From: Phycisphaerae bacterium
Lineage (GTDB): Bacteria; Planctomycetota; Phycisphaerae; Phycisphaerales; UBA1924
DNA: 64,000 bases
NCBI GenBank assembly: GCA_030432255.1
Contig: JAUIHS010000004.1
Span: 62,001-126,000 of the forward strand
Reading direction: 5' to 3'
Position 1 is the stretch's first letter; every line of letters starts with the position of its first letter. Both the position numbers and the translations under genes were made by a program. The notes below the pieces were generated by a model. The model saw only the letters and a list, made by a program, of their open reading frames with translations. It had not been told where the DNA came from and did not search any database. Shown one piece after another: positions 11,138 to 20,672 of the stretch.

Positions 11138-11206
11138 GTGATCAGGGAAGAGTGACCAGTGATCAGGGACCAGAGTCACTATTCCCTCGTCTCTATTCCC
11201 TCGTCT
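11138..11206. repeat. Composite repeat between convergent uvrB and uvrA
   Basis: Two copies of GTGATCAGGGA (11138-11148, 11159-11169) are followed by two tandem copies of CTATTCCCTCGTCT (11179-11192, 11193-11206). AGGGAAGAGTGAC in the left part is largely complementary to GTCACTATTCCCT in the right part, so both strands can fold a hairpin. The position between two stop codons suits a bidirectional transcription end. Confidence 0.75.
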
Positions 11207-11213
11207 CTCCTTT

Positions 11214-14200
11214 CTACAGCATCGTCTTCAGGTATCGTCCTGTGTGACTCGCCTTCACCTTTGCGACGTCCTCCGGCGTTCCGTTTGCAACGATCGTGCC
11301 GCCGCCGTCGCCGCCTTCGGGGCCGAGGTCGATGAGCCAGTCGGCGCCCTTGATGACATCCAGATTGTGCTCGATCACGACCAGCGTGTTGCCGGCGTCG
11401 GCGAGGCGGTTGAGGACGCTGATGAGCTTGCGCACGTCTTCGAAGTGCAGACCGGTCGTCGGTTCGTCGAGGACGTAGAGCGTATGGCCCGTGGCTGTCT
11501 TGCCGAGCTCGGTCGCGAGTTTCACGCGCTGCGCTTCACCGCCCGACAGAGTCGTCGAGGGTTGGCCGAGGCGGATGTACTCGAGGCCGACGTCACGCAG
11601 GCATTCCGAGAAACGAAGGATCTTCGGGTGGTTCTCGAAGAAGCCGCACGCCTCTTCCACCGTCAGGTTCAGGACGTCCGCGATCGTCTTGCCACGGTAC
11701 GTGATCTCAAGCGTCTCGCGGTTGTAGCGCGTGCCGCGGCAGACCTCGCATTCCACGAAGACGTCCGGCAGGAAGTGCATTTCGATCTTCTTGACGCCCT
11801 GGCCCTGGCAGGATTCACAGCGACCACCCTTGACGTTGAAAGAGAAACGGCCGGGCTGGTAGCCGCGGATCTTCGCTTCCTTGGTCTTGGTAAAGACCTG
11901 TCGGACGTCGTTGAAGAGGTTGGTGTAGGTTGCTGGGTTGGAGCGGGGTGTGCGTCCGATGGGGGACTGGTCGACCTCGATGATGCGGTCGATGCGGTGG
12001 AGACCGTTGACGCGGGTGTGGGCGCCGGGCTTGACGCGGCTGCCGACGATCTCCTTCTTGGCGGCCTGCAGGAGAATGTCGTTGACGAGCGTGGACTTGC
12101 CTGATCCGGAGACGCCGGTCACACAGACGATGCCGCCGAGGGGAAAGGCGGCGTCAATGCTGCAGAGGTTGTGTTCGCGCGCGCCCTTGACGGTGATGGC
12201 ATTCTTCGCGTTGAGCTTGCGGCGTTTGGCGGGGACATCGATGCGGCGCTTTCCAGAGAGGTAGTCGCCGGTGAGCGAGGTATCGGAAGCGCAGACTTCA
12301 TCGACGGTGCCCTGGGCGACGATGCGTCCGCCGTGGACGCCGGGGCCGGGTCCGATGTCGATGAGGTGATCGGCGGCGCGGATCATCTCTTCATCGTGTT
12401 CGACGACGATGACGGTGTTGCCGATGTCGGCGAGGTGTCGGAGGGTGGTGATGAGGCGATCGTTGTCGCGCTGGTGAAGTCCGATGGTGGGTTCGTCGAG
12501 GACGTAGCAGGCACCGACGAGGCCGGAGCCGACCTGGGTGGCAAGGCGGATGCGCTGCGCTTCGCCGCCGGAGAGCGTGGCGGTCTTGCGGTCGAGTGAG
12601 AGGTAGTCGAGACCGACGCTGGCGAGGAAGCCGAGGCGGGCGCGGACTTCGCGCACGATGGGCTCGGCGATCATCTGCTGCTCCTTCGACAGCTTCATGG
12701 AGTCCATGACCGCGATGGCTTCGGTGATGCTGAGCTGCGTGAAGTCCGCGATGTTCAGGCGATGAGGGTCGGGGGTGATGCCGAGACGGGCGCGGCGGTC
12801 GACGACATCCCTGGGAAGCGGGTGTTCGATATCGAGGAGGACGCAGAGCGATTCGAGTCGCAGGCGCATGCCGTGGCAGGTGTGGCAGGGCGTCTGCGTC
12901 ATGAAGCCGCTGAGCCATTCCTTGACGCTTTCGTTCTCCGTGGTGCCCCACCATTCGGTGATCTGCGGGATCGTGCCTTCGAACCTGGCGCCGTGTGCCT
13001 TGGCCTGCGCCTTCGTGGTGCCGTGCAGCAGGATCTGGCGCATCTCGGCGGGGAAGGTGGAGACGGGCTTGGTGAAGCTGAGCCCGAAGTTGCGACAGAA
13101 CTTGCGGAGCCGGCGATTGAACCAGACGCGCACAGGCTGGTTCTTCATGTAGGGGGCGAGCGCGCCTTCCTTGAGGCTGAGTTGATCGTTGGGGATGACG
13201 AGTTCTTCGTCGAACTCCATGAGGTTGCCGAGGCCGTCACAGTCCGGGCAGGCGCCGAAGGGTGAGTTGAAGGAGAAGACGCGCGGTTCGAGTTCGGCGA
13301 GCGCGGCTTCGGGATGATCGGCGCAGGCGTACTTCTCGCTGTAGGTGGTGTCGGACCATGACTTGTCATCCTGTTGGACGGAGATCACGACGACACCGGC
13401 GCCGGCCTTGAGCGCGGTCTCGACGGACTCGGCGAGGCGCTGGCGGGCATCGGGCTTGACGACGATGCGGTCGACGACGGCCTCAATGGTGTGCTTCTCG
13501 TAGCGTCCGAGGTTGAGCGGGTTCTCGCCTTCATCCTTGAGGACTTCGCGCAGATCGACGAGTTCGCCGTCGGCGCGGGCGCGGACGAATCCCTGGCGCA
13601 CGAGGTCGTCGAGAACATCGCGGTGGTAGCCCTTCTTCGCGACGACGATCGGCGCGAGGACCATGAGGCGGGAGCCTTCCGGCATGGCGGCGACGGCGTC
13701 GGTGATCTGCGACGGGTTGGAGGCGGAGATGACCTGGCCGCAGCGTTCGACGACGGTGCCGTCCTTCTTCGACTTCGTCGGATGCCAGCAGGTGGGCTCG
13801 CCGCACCGCGCGAAGAGGAGTCGCAGGTAGTCGTAGATCTCGGTGGAGGTGGCGACGGTGGAGCGTGGGTTGTGTCCGCTGGAGCGCTGCTCGATGGCGA
13901 TGGTGGGGGGGAGTCCCTCGATGTCTTCGACATCGGGCTTGCGCAGCTGATCGAGAAACTGGCGGGCGTACGCGGAGAGTGACTCCATGTACTTGCGCTG
14001 TCCTTCGGCGAAGATGGTGTCAAAGGCGAGAGAGGACTTGCCGGAGCCGGAGAGTCCCGTCACGACGATCAACTGGTCGTGAGGGATGGCGACATCGATG
14101 CCCTTGAGGTTGTGCTCACGGGCCCCCCGCACCTGGATGGCGCGGATGCGCTCGGAGCGGGCCGCGGCGGTCTTCTTCCCGGCCCCGGCCGACACGCGGC

Positions 14201-14261
14201 GGGTCTTCGCTCGTGTGGTCGATGACGTCTTCTTCGTGGCCTTTTTCTTCACGGAGGGCAT
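11214..14261 (-). CDS. uvrA: Excinuclease ABC subunit UvrA
   Basis: Damage-scanning ATPase of nucleotide excision repair with two ABC modules: Walker A GLSGSGKSS near the N terminus and GVSGSGKST in the second half, each with an LSGGEAQR signature. The C-terminal zinc module CESCQGQG...CEVCRGTR is intact. Length 1015 is above the usual ~940; much of the excess is a ~40-residue N-terminal tail rich in Lys, Arg, Ala and Thr ending before IRAIQVRGAREHNL. Its start is separated from the divergent pseudopilin gene by about 160 bases. Confidence 0.97.
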   Translation of the reverse strand: MPSVKKKATKKTSSTTRAKTRRVSAGAGKKTAAARSERIRAIQVRGAREHNLKGIDVAIPHDQLIVVTGLSGSGKSSLAFDTIFAEGQRKYMESLSAYARQFLDQLRKPDVEDIEGLPPTIAIEQRSSGHNPRSTVATSTEIYDYLRLLFARCGEPTCWHPTKSKKDGTVVERCGQVISASNPSQITDAVAAMPEGSRLMVLAPIVVAKKGYHRDVLDDLVRQGFVRARADGELVDLREVLKDEGENPLNLGRYEKHTIEAVVDRIVVKPDARQRLAESVETALKAGAGVVVISVQQDDKSWSDTTYSEKYACADHPEAALAELEPRVFSFNSPFGACPDCDGLGNLMEFDEELVIPNDQLSLKEGALAPYMKNQPVRVWFNRRLRKFCRNFGLSFTKPVSTFPAEMRQILLHGTTKAQAKAHGARFEGTIPQITEWWGTTENESVKEWLSGFMTQTPCHTCHGMRLRLESLCVLLDIEHPLPRDVVDRRARLGITPDPHRLNIADFTQLSITEAIAVMDSMKLSKEQQMIAEPIVREVRARLGFLASVGLDYLSLDRKTATLSGGEAQRIRLATQVGSGLVGACYVLDEPTIGLHQRDNDRLITTLRHLADIGNTVIVVEHDEEMIRAADHLIDIGPGPGVHGGRIVAQGTVDEVCASDTSLTGDYLSGKRRIDVPAKRRKLNAKNAITVKGAREHNLCSIDAAFPLGGIVCVTGVSGSGKSTLVNDILLQAAKKEIVGSRVKPGAHTRVNGLHRIDRIIEVDQSPIGRTPRSNPATYTNLFNDVRQVFTKTKEAKIRGYQPGRFSFNVKGGRCESCQGQGVKKIEMHFLPDVFVECEVCRGTRYNRETLEITYRGKTIADVLNLTVEEACGFFENHPKILRFSECLRDVGLEYIRLGQPSTTLSGGEAQRVKLATELGKTATGHTLYVLDEPTTGLHFEDVRKLISVLNRLADAGNTLVVIEHNLDVIKGADWLIDLGPEGGDGGGTIVANGTPEDVAKVKASHTGRYLKTML

Positions 14262-14358
14262 CTGGTCTGTTCTGGAGTTGTCCCCGGGGGGATGTGACGC
14301 GAGTGAGGATGATAGCCATCATCGCAGGCAATGTCAGGGAATTTGTCGGATATCGGGC

Positions 14359-14386
14359 TTGACCCGGTTTGATCCTCGCTCATACT
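14359..14386 (+). promoter_or_regulatory. Promoter of the first pseudopilin gene
   Basis: TTGACC (14359-14364) and CATACT (14381-14386), separated by 16 bases. Predicted start near 14393, giving a leader of about 27 bases with GGAGAAG before GTG 14420. Confidence 0.6.
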
Positions 14387-14419
14387 GGAGTCGGAGCGCT
14401 TGCCCCCTGGAGAAGCTTT

Positions 14420-15376
14420 GTGGTTCAGGTGGCTGCATATCGGAAATCGGGCTTCACGCTGATCGAACTGCTGGTGGTCATCGCGATCATCGGTGTCCTG
14501 ATCGGGGTGCTGTTGCCCGCACTTGGACGCGCCCGCGATGCGGCGCGGAATGTCAAGTGCGCGAGCAACCTTCGACAGAACCTCATCGCGCTGACAGCGT
14601 ACGCCTCAGACTACGGGGGCCTGTATCCGCCCGTTCTCGAGGGGGCGCCGGATCCGGCGACCGGCCGCGTCGACATGCACTGGTACGACGAGCATCGTCT
14701 CGGTCGCTATCTGACCGATGTGGACCGACCTCCCGCACCCGGCAATGCCAGCAATCCGACGCTCTCCGGCGGCTCCCTTGTCTGCCCCTCTCATGTCGGG
14801 GGAGATCGTTCCTTCACGATGAACTTCTGGGCGGCTTCGGCCGGGTCGTGGACCGCGCTGCCGGGTGGCGGTATCGAGGCGTGGCGACCGGGGAAGAATC
14901 GACTCGATCCGTCAGAAGGGGATTGGGGGCGCGCGTTCAGTCAGGCGGCGCCCGCCGCGGCCCAACTGATCCTCATGGTCGAGGCATGGGGTCTGCGTGC
15001 GACGGACCCCGAGTCTGCCGACACCACGTGGGCAACGGCGCCGCATGCGGGTCGTGACGGTTACCCGGGCGAGCGTTTCGGTGGTGGGGACGGCCCACCG
15101 GCGACGTCCTTTGGCGGTGATTGGGAGGATCGCGCCCCGGAACTGCTGGGCGTGACCGCGGAGGACATTGGTTCGTATGTGCCGTGGTACCGCCACCCGA
15201 CGGCCTCGCGCAATCCGCTGACGCGAACGGGAACGGCGCACTTCGGTTTCGTGGATGGACACGTGGCACCACACAATCAGCAGGAGGTGCTCGATGAGGG
15301 TACGGCCGAAGCCAGCAACGTGATCCTCTGGTCCATGGACGATCTGCATCTTGAAGATGAACTGGATGAAGACTGA
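14420..15376 (+). CDS. Prepilin-type pseudopilin with late H/DGH motif
   Basis: The N terminus is a type IV/type II prepilin signal: a short basic leader, processing site [23 protein letters not shown], then a long alpha-helix ([18 protein letters not shown]). The C-terminal part carries [15 protein letters not shown], the HxxFxDGH-type motif of the large planctomycetal pseudopilin family. Such proteins are processed by prepilin peptidase and probably assemble into, or anchor to, a pseudopilus. GTG 14420 is preferred because the TTG at 14369 lies inside the promoter. Single transcription unit; a close paralogue is at 20669. Confidence 0.85.
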   Translation: MVQVAAYRKSGFTLIELLVVIAIIGVLIGVLLPALGRARDAARNVKCASNLRQNLIALTAYASDYGGLYPPVLEGAPDPATGRVDMHWYDEHRLGRYLTDVDRPPAPGNASNPTLSGGSLVCPSHVGGDRSFTMNFWAASAGSWTALPGGGIEAWRPGKNRLDPSEGDWGRAFSQAAPAAAQLILMVEAWGLRATDPESADTTWATAPHAGRDGYPGERFGGGDGPPATSFGGDWEDRAPELLGVTAEDIGSYVPWYRHPTASRNPLTRTGTAHFGFVDGHVAPHNQQEVLDEGTAEASNVILWSMDDLHLEDELDED

Positions 15377-15680
15377 GCGGACTGCATCCGATCGGCGGTA
15401 TGGAAGCCGACGACCGCCGGATGAACGACGATCGCCGACGACACCGCCGGATCCATGTTCCGACGGGTTCTCGGGCAAGTGTTGGAGCGCTTACCCGTTA
15501 TCGGGACGGGAAGCCGGGACTCGGCGTCCCCTGATTTCCTGCCCTCGTCATGGAGGGTACGTCCAGCCGGTTCCTCCTTGATGACGGCTGCATTACGCCG
15601 CCTCGAAAGAGTGGACGCAGGGCTTCCGCATTCCCTGTGCGGTGGTATGGTTGAGGTGGTCCCGGGTATGGAGGCGCATG
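15377..15680. other. Non-coding region before the two-component operon
   Basis: Just after the pseudopilin stop, GGCGGT (about 15397) pairs with ACCGCC (about 15416), extended by CATCC/GGATG, forming a hairpin without a clear T-run. TATGGT at 15645-15650 could be the -10 of the response regulator, but no matching -35 is evident. Confidence 0.4.
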
Positions 15681-16358
15681 ATGCGACTGCTGCTGGTCGA
15701 AGATTCCAGGCGACTGCGCGAGAGCATGACCGAGGGTCTGGAGCGCATGGGGTACGGCGTCGATGCCGCGCCCGATGGCGAGGCCGGCCTGCGCTACGCG
15801 CGGCACAATGCATATGACGTGCTCATCCTCGATCTGATGCTCCCGGACATCGATGGCCTCGACGTGCTTGCCGCCTTGCGGGCTGAAGGCAACGAAGTGC
15901 ACGTGCTCATCCTCACCTCACGCGATGGTGTCGAGGATCGCGTTCGCGGCCTGCGCGCGGGGGCCGACGACTACCTCGTCAAGCCCTTTGCATTCGATGA
16001 ACTCACCGCGCGCATCGAAGCGCTGGTCAGGCGCCAGTACGGCAGCAAGGACACGAACATCGAAGTCGGACCGCTCGTCATCGATACCGCGGCGAAGTCC
16101 GTCACGCGTGACGGCGAGCCCGTCGATCTTTCTCGGCGCGAATACGCACTGCTCGAGTACCTTGCGTTTCGCAGGGGCGAAGCGGTCAGCCGGATGCAGA
16201 TCGAGGATCATCTGTACGGCGAAGGCAACTTCCCGATGAGCAATGCCGTGGATCGCATCATCTGCACGCTGCGGCGCAAGATCCAGGGAGGCAGCGCGCC
16301 GGAACTGCTCAGGACGCGGCGGGGGGTCGGCTTCGTACTCGGGGAGCCGGTCGGATGA
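15681..16358 (+). CDS. OmpR-family response regulator
   Basis: Receiver domain with acidic D8, phospho-acceptor D51 (LILDLMLPD) and K101 (YLVKPF), followed by a winged-helix DNA-binding domain (VDLSRREYALLEYL...NAVDRIICTLRRKI). Total 225 residues, usual for the family. Two ATG codons are adjacent (15678, 15681); the second has better spacing (6 bases) from GGAGG. The stop overlaps the kinase gene (ATGA), so the two act as a pair. Target genes are not evident from the sequence. Confidence 0.9.
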   Translation: MRLLLVEDSRRLRESMTEGLERMGYGVDAAPDGEAGLRYARHNAYDVLILDLMLPDIDGLDVLAALRAEGNEVHVLILTSRDGVEDRVRGLRAGADDYLVKPFAFDELTARIEALVRRQYGSKDTNIEVGPLVIDTAAKSVTRDGEPVDLSRREYALLEYLAFRRGEAVSRMQIEDHLYGEGNFPMSNAVDRIICTLRRKIQGGSAPELLRTRRGVGFVLGEPVG

Positions 16359-17791
16359 CTTCAATTCGTCAACGCCTGCTGGTTCTGCTGCTCGTCGGTC
16401 CGATGGTGATCCTGGCGGTCGGCGGCATCGCCATCTACCGGGTCTCAGCGCGCAACCTTGTGACTCAGCTTGATGCCAGCCTCGAGGCGCGCGCCGAGGG
16501 ACTCGCCGCGCTGGTGTCGCGCGAAGGCAACTTCATCGAACTGGAACTGGAGATTGACGCCGGCGCAACGCATGCGGTGACGGGTGCCTTCAGCGAGTTT
16601 CGTTCGAGTGCAGGGGACAGCCTGCGTCGGTATGGCCGATTGTCTTCGCCGTGGCCTCGGCTTGAGGACGTGATTGAGAGTCGAACCGTGTATCGGGATG
16701 TCGAACTGCCAGGGCCCGAAGCGGGACGCGCGATCTGGATGGCGTTTGAGCCGCAGGTGGATGTGAACACGACAGAGCCGCCGGATACCGAGAATGAGAC
16801 ACCACTTGCCATGCTGGGTCCTGAGACCGAGGTGCTCGTGGTGTGTACTGCCGTGCCTCGGAGTTCGGTCGACAATGCGATGGCGACGCTGGCGTGGGTC
16901 ATCGGCGGCGTGGGAGTTGCCGTGGGACTCGCGATCGCCCTGCTGGTGTGGGGTGGCGTGTCGTGGGGACTGTATCCGCTGGGTTCCCTGACGCGCCGGA
17001 TCGACGATGTGAACGGTACGACGGCCGATCCGGAGCAGTTCGACGACACGGATGCGCCGAGAGAACTCGTCCCGGTGTATCACGCGCTGAACGAGATGCT
17101 GGATCGGGTGCGCAGCGCCGTGGAGCGCGAGCGCACGTTTGCCGGGGCGGCGGCTCACGAGTTGCGCACACCACTGGCTGAGCTTCGCACCACGCTGGAG
17201 GTCGCGACCCGGTGGCCCGATCCCGCATCGGCTGACAACGCCCTGCGCGAGGCGGCGGCGATTGGTGAAGAGATGGAACAACTCGTCAATTCGCTGCTGA
17301 TGATCAGTCGGGGGCGGGCAGGCGCCTCGGGACGGGTTGATGACGTCGCCGTGAAACCGATCGTGGAGTCCTGTGTCGCACGCTACGAAGACCTGATCGC
17401 GCAGCGCGGGCTTCACGTTGATGTGCAACTCAACGGTGCAGTGCTTCGCGGCACGACGGACTCCGTCGAGGTGATCGTTCGGAACCTCGTGGAGAATGCC
17501 ATTCGCTATACGCCGGAGGGTGGCGCCGTGACGATCACGCCTGTCGATGATCAGGGAGCGCGCGGCATCACTGTCGTAAACAACCCGGTGACGCTGACAT
17601 CAGAGGAACTTCCTGGTCTGTTCACGCCCTTCTATCGCAGGCCGGAGACGGCTGCTTCCGTGGATGGCGCGGGTCTTGGGCTTGCGGTTGTGGATCAGAT
17701 CGTGCGCGCCAGTGGACTGCACCTGGAGGCGCGCCTGAAGGGGCGGTCACTCTCCATGCAGGTCGACGACGCCTCTGAACATTCGGAGTGA
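16355..17791 (+). CDS. Sensor histidine kinase, partner of the upstream regulator
   Basis: 478 residues: transmembrane helix ~8-28, a periplasmic sensor region (~29-170) of unknown ligand, second helix ~172-195, HAMP linker, dimerisation domain with phospho-histidine H268 (AAHELRTPLAEL), then the ATPase domain with N-box ENAIRYTPEGG and G-box GAGLGLAVV. Translation is coupled to the response regulator by a 4-base overlap. The B12 riboswitch region begins less than 100 bases downstream but has its own promoter. Confidence 0.92.
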   Translation: MTSIRQRLLVLLLVGPMVILAVGGIAIYRVSARNLVTQLDASLEARAEGLAALVSREGNFIELELEIDAGATHAVTGAFSEFRSSAGDSLRRYGRLSSPWPRLEDVIESRTVYRDVELPGPEAGRAIWMAFEPQVDVNTTEPPDTENETPLAMLGPETEVLVVCTAVPRSSVDNAMATLAWVIGGVGVAVGLAIALLVWGGVSWGLYPLGSLTRRIDDVNGTTADPEQFDDTDAPRELVPVYHALNEMLDRVRSAVERERTFAGAAAHELRTPLAELRTTLEVATRWPDPASADNALREAAAIGEEMEQLVNSLLMISRGRAGASGRVDDVAVKPIVESCVARYEDLIAQRGLHVDVQLNGAVLRGTTDSVEVIVRNLVENAIRYTPEGGAVTITPVDDQGARGITVVNNPVTLTSEELPGLFTPFYRRPETAASVDGAGLGLAVVDQIVRASGLHLEARLKGRSLSMQVDDASEHSE

Positions 17792-17833
17792 AGCGACGTT
17801 CGGCATCGGGACATGTCAGCCCCGCTGGCGCTC

Positions 17834-17861
17834 TTGCGTTCATCTTCGACGCCAGTATGCT
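17834..17861 (+). promoter_or_regulatory. Promoter of the cobalamin-riboswitch operon
   Basis: TTGCGT (17834-17839) and TATGCT (17856-17861) with a 16-base spacer, just upstream of the riboswitch fold. Predicted transcription start near 17868. Confidence 0.5.
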
Positions 17862-17874
17862 GAGGCTGTTCAAT

Positions 17875-18040
17875 GGTTCCGGTGCCTGCGGGTGCCGGTG
17901 AATAGGGAAGTGCGGTGAAAAGCCGCCGCGGACGCGCCGCCGTAATGGGACGAGGCGTTGCTCACAGGCCACTGTTTCCCCGGATACCGGGAGAAATGGG
18001 AAGGCGAGCGACGTCGGGACCTGAGCCGGAAGACCTGCCA
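17875..18040 (+). ncRNA. Cobalamin (AdoCbl-type) riboswitch
   Basis: The conserved blocks occur in order: GGTGCC (17881), AGGGAA (17904-17909) followed by CGGTGAAAA and a GCCGCCG..CCGCCGTAA region, GCCACTG (17968-17974), the CCCGG-ATA-CCGGG hairpin, GGGAAGGC (17998-18005), and the B12 box GAGCCGGAAGACCTGCC (18023-18039). This matches the family consensus well. The likely expression platform is in the next 165 bases before ATG 18206, including hairpin CACCT-GATG-AGGTG at 18046-18059; no strong T-run terminator is seen, so translational control is possible. B12 binding would be expected to repress the three downstream genes. Confidence 0.9.
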
Positions 18041-18205
18041 GCGAACACCTGATGAGGTGCCCTCGCGCAATGGGTGGCCCGCGGCCCGAAGGTGGCTCCC
18101 ACACCAGAGGACAGCGCGCCGGAGACCCCCGCGACGGCTTTCGAAACACGTCACGGGAGTCGTGCTGCGCGAACCGGCACGGATTTCACGAGAGCGGAGG
18201 AAGAG

Positions 18206-19063
18206 ATGAGAGATGTTGTTGGGCGCGCCATGCGCGCATGCTGTGTCATGGCATCGGTGGGTGCGGCGACGGCGTATGCCGCCGCGGCGGACCCGTATGC
18301 CGATGCCGTGGTCTCCTACATTCCGGGTGCCGGTGTCTCGCCGGGATTCGACCAGCCCATGACTTCACTTGGTGAACCAACCCGATTCACGTCACCGACT
18401 TCACCCTTCGGCGGTGCGGTCACGCCCTTCCAGTCCGCGTTCGGCGCGGATGAGGTTGTGACGGTTGGTCAAGGTGGTTCATTGACGGTGCGCTTCGATG
18501 AACCGGTGCTGAATGACCCGGCGAACCCGTGGGGCATCGACCTGCTTGTCTTCGGGAATGCCGGTTATCTCGACGCGGATTATCCGAACGGGCAGGCGAC
18601 CACACCGGCGACCCTCTTTGCGGACGGCGGCGTGATCGAGGTGTCGGCTGACGGCATTGACTTCTTCGTGATCAGTGGAGTCGCCGCCGACGGTGCACAT
18701 CCCACGCTGGGCTACAGCGATACGACCGAGGCGTTCCCGACGGTCGCAGGATCGGTGCCGTCGGACTTCACGCGTCCGGTCAACCCCGCCTTTGATGCTT
18801 CGGGGCTGACCATCGGTGAAATCGTGGATGCCTACAACGGATCGGGTGGTGGGGCCGGCGTCGACATCGGGAGCGTGGGCCTCTCCGAAGTGTCGTACGT
18901 GCGCATCACGAATCCCATCGGCTCCGGGGTGACGCCGGAGATCGATGGCTTCGCGGATGTCAGCGTACCCGCGCCTGCGAGCGCCCTGGCACTCCTGCTC
19001 GGTGTCGCAATCCGGGGACGAAGAAACAGGGCCGAACAGCGCCACCTGGAGGAGTCGCGCTGA
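18206..19063 (+). CDS. Secreted PEP-CTERM-like surface protein under B12 control
   Basis: 285 residues. A signal peptide (MRDVVGRAMRACCVMASVGAATAYA) precedes a beta-rich domain with the segments LTVRFDEPV, WGIDLLVFGNAGYLD, GVIEVSADGIDFFVISG, GGGAGVDIGSVGL and VSYVRITNP. The C terminus is VPAPASALALLLGVAIRGRRNR, a PEP-CTERM-like sorting tail (short motif, helix, basic end). The mid-domain pattern resembles cell-surface proteins that I recall near B12 uptake genes in other phyla; that link is from memory and unverified. ATG 18206 has GGAGG 5 bases upstream; the longer frame would start in the riboswitch leader and is rejected. Confidence 0.8.
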   Translation: MRDVVGRAMRACCVMASVGAATAYAAAADPYADAVVSYIPGAGVSPGFDQPMTSLGEPTRFTSPTSPFGGAVTPFQSAFGADEVVTVGQGGSLTVRFDEPVLNDPANPWGIDLLVFGNAGYLDADYPNGQATTPATLFADGGVIEVSADGIDFFVISGVAADGAHPTLGYSDTTEAFPTVAGSVPSDFTRPVNPAFDASGLTIGEIVDAYNGSGGGAGVDIGSVGLSEVSYVRITNPIGSGVTPEIDGFADVSVPAPASALALLLGVAIRGRRNRAEQRHLEESR

Positions 19064-19106
19064 TCCGGTTCACGCCCGGTCGCCTCGCGGCGGCCCGGCG
19101 CTTTGC

Positions 19107-20672
19107 ATGAAGACTCTCTGCATCATCTCGCTCGCGAGCGCGGCGGCCCTCGCCCGCGCCGACTGGACGCACCTGGGCCATGACGGCGCGCGCGTGGCGC
19201 ATGTCCCTGCGCCGTCGATCGCGCTCACGAGTCCGGCGTGGACTCTGGCACAGACGGATGGTGGTGAGGCGATCGATTGGATCGGGCATGCATCACCCGT
19301 GGTCAGTTCGGACCGGGTCTGTGCGACAGCGCGGATTGATGGTGATGCGTTCGTGCTGGCGGTTGATCGCACGGACGGGTCGATTGCGTGGATGCAGCCG
19401 ATCGGGTCGCCCTTTCTGAATTCCTTCTCCACGCCCGTAATCGACGTGGAGCATGATGCGGTGATCGTGGCGTCCGGATCCGATGTCGATGCGTTCGACT
19501 TCGAGACCGGCTCGCCACTGTGGTCGAGTGCGCTGCAGAAACCGGTGGTCAATGCATCACCGGTCATCACCACCGATCTCGGTCCCGCCGACCGCCTCTT
19601 CATCACCGACTACGACGGCTACCTCCTCTTCGGCGGCGGGCGCCTGTACTGCATCAACATCGATACGTTTGATGCAGCGCTCAATCCGTGGCAACCCGGC
19701 GATGTCGTGTGGAGCGTCGGTCTCGGACAGGCGTCGAGTGGGAACTCGCCGGCGTACCGGAACGGCGTGGTCTGCGTTGCGGATGCCGGGAATCCGAATT
19801 TCTTTGAACCGGGCAGTATCCGGGCGTGGGATGCCGCGGCAACCTCCGCCCCCGCGCCGCTGTGGACCTTCACCAACGTGATTGACGAGGGATTCTACGG
19901 AGGCGTTGCGATTGCTGAAGCGAACGGGGAGACGTGTGTGTACGCCGCGACGTATGCGTTTTTCGGCGCCCTCGACAGTGCAAATCTCGTGAAACTGGAT
20001 GCGGCGACAGGTGCGCTGCATTGGTCGGTCGCCTGCAATCGTTCGCAGTCGATACCGGTACCGCTGGATGATGGGCGTGTTGTTTTGTCGACGGGCATTC
20101 CCGGGTTCGGCAGTCAGCCGTCGTTGCAGGTCTTCGAGGACCACACGACATCTGCGACGCTGGTCCTGGATACGGCCACTGACTCGTGGATTGATGATGG
20201 TGACGGTGTGATCGAGAGCGGTGAGTTCCTGTCGATGGGTGGCTGGACGCACCAGGCGGTGGTTGTGTCCGCCGGTGGGATGACGTTGGCGTATGCCGGG
20301 TCGCCGGCAGCCTCCAGCGGATTCATGCCGTACACCGACCTGCGTCTGGTTGACCTGGATGCCGATCCGAGTGAGCCGGGGTTCGTGCTGGACCACTTTG
20401 CGCCGGCGGGCGGGAGTGCGGCGGTCGTCGGTGACACGATGTACACGATCGGTCCGGGGGGGCTGACGGCGTTCGGTCTCCTGGTGCCGGCGCTGGAGCC
20501 GGATGTGAATGGAGACGGTGGGGTGGATGCGAATGACCTGTATGCGTGGGATGCAGGCGTCGGTGCGCGTGATGTTGACGGGAGCGGGATGGTGGATGGC
20601 GCGGATCGCAGTGCGCTGTTCGATGTGCTGCGCGCTGGTGAGGCGGCCGATATCACGGGAGGTGGCGCGTGA
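19107..20672 (+). CDS. Secreted PQQ-type beta-propeller with dockerin-like C terminus
   Basis: 521 residues with a signal peptide ([20 protein letters not shown]). The body is made of PQQ-like beta-propeller blades: repeated [39 protein letters not shown] and [14 protein letters not shown]. The last ~60 residues hold two EF-hand-like dockerin segments ([14 protein letters not shown] and [13 protein letters not shown]). It sits 43 bases after the surface-protein gene in the B12-regulated operon, and its stop overlaps the pseudopilin start (GTGA). By analogy with the B12-binding propeller BtuG of Bacteroidetes it could bind cobamides outside the cell; this is inference, since PQQ-like propellers have many roles. 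Confidence 0.82.
   Translation: MKTLCIISLASAAALARADWTHLGHDGARVAHVPAPSIALTSPAWTLAQTDGGEAIDWIGHASPVVSSDRVCATARIDGDAFVLAVDRTDGSIAWMQPIGSPFLNSFSTPVIDVEHDAVIVASGSDVDAFDFETGSPLWSSALQKPVVNASPVITTDLGPADRLFITDYDGYLLFGGGRLYCINIDTFDAALNPWQPGDVVWSVGLGQASSGNSPAYRNGVVCVADAGNPNFFEPGSIRAWDAAATSAPAPLWTFTNVIDEGFYGGVAIAEANGETCVYAATYAFFGALDSANLVKLDAATGALHWSVACNRSQSIPVPLDDGRVVLSTGIPGFGSQPSLQVFEDHTTSATLVLDTATDSWIDDGDGVIESGEFLSMGGWTHQAVVVSAGGMTLAYAGSPAASSGFMPYTDLRLVDLDADPSEPGFVLDHFAPAGGSAAVVGDTMYTIGPGGLTAFGLLVPALEPDVNGDGGVDANDLYAWDAGVGARDVDGSGMVDGADRSALFDVLRAGEAADITGGGA

Noticed and set aside
18074..18205. N-terminal extension of the B12-operon surface protein
   Set aside because: The segment lies in the riboswitch expression platform and lacks a signal-peptide character; ATG 18206 has a good Shine-Dalgarno.
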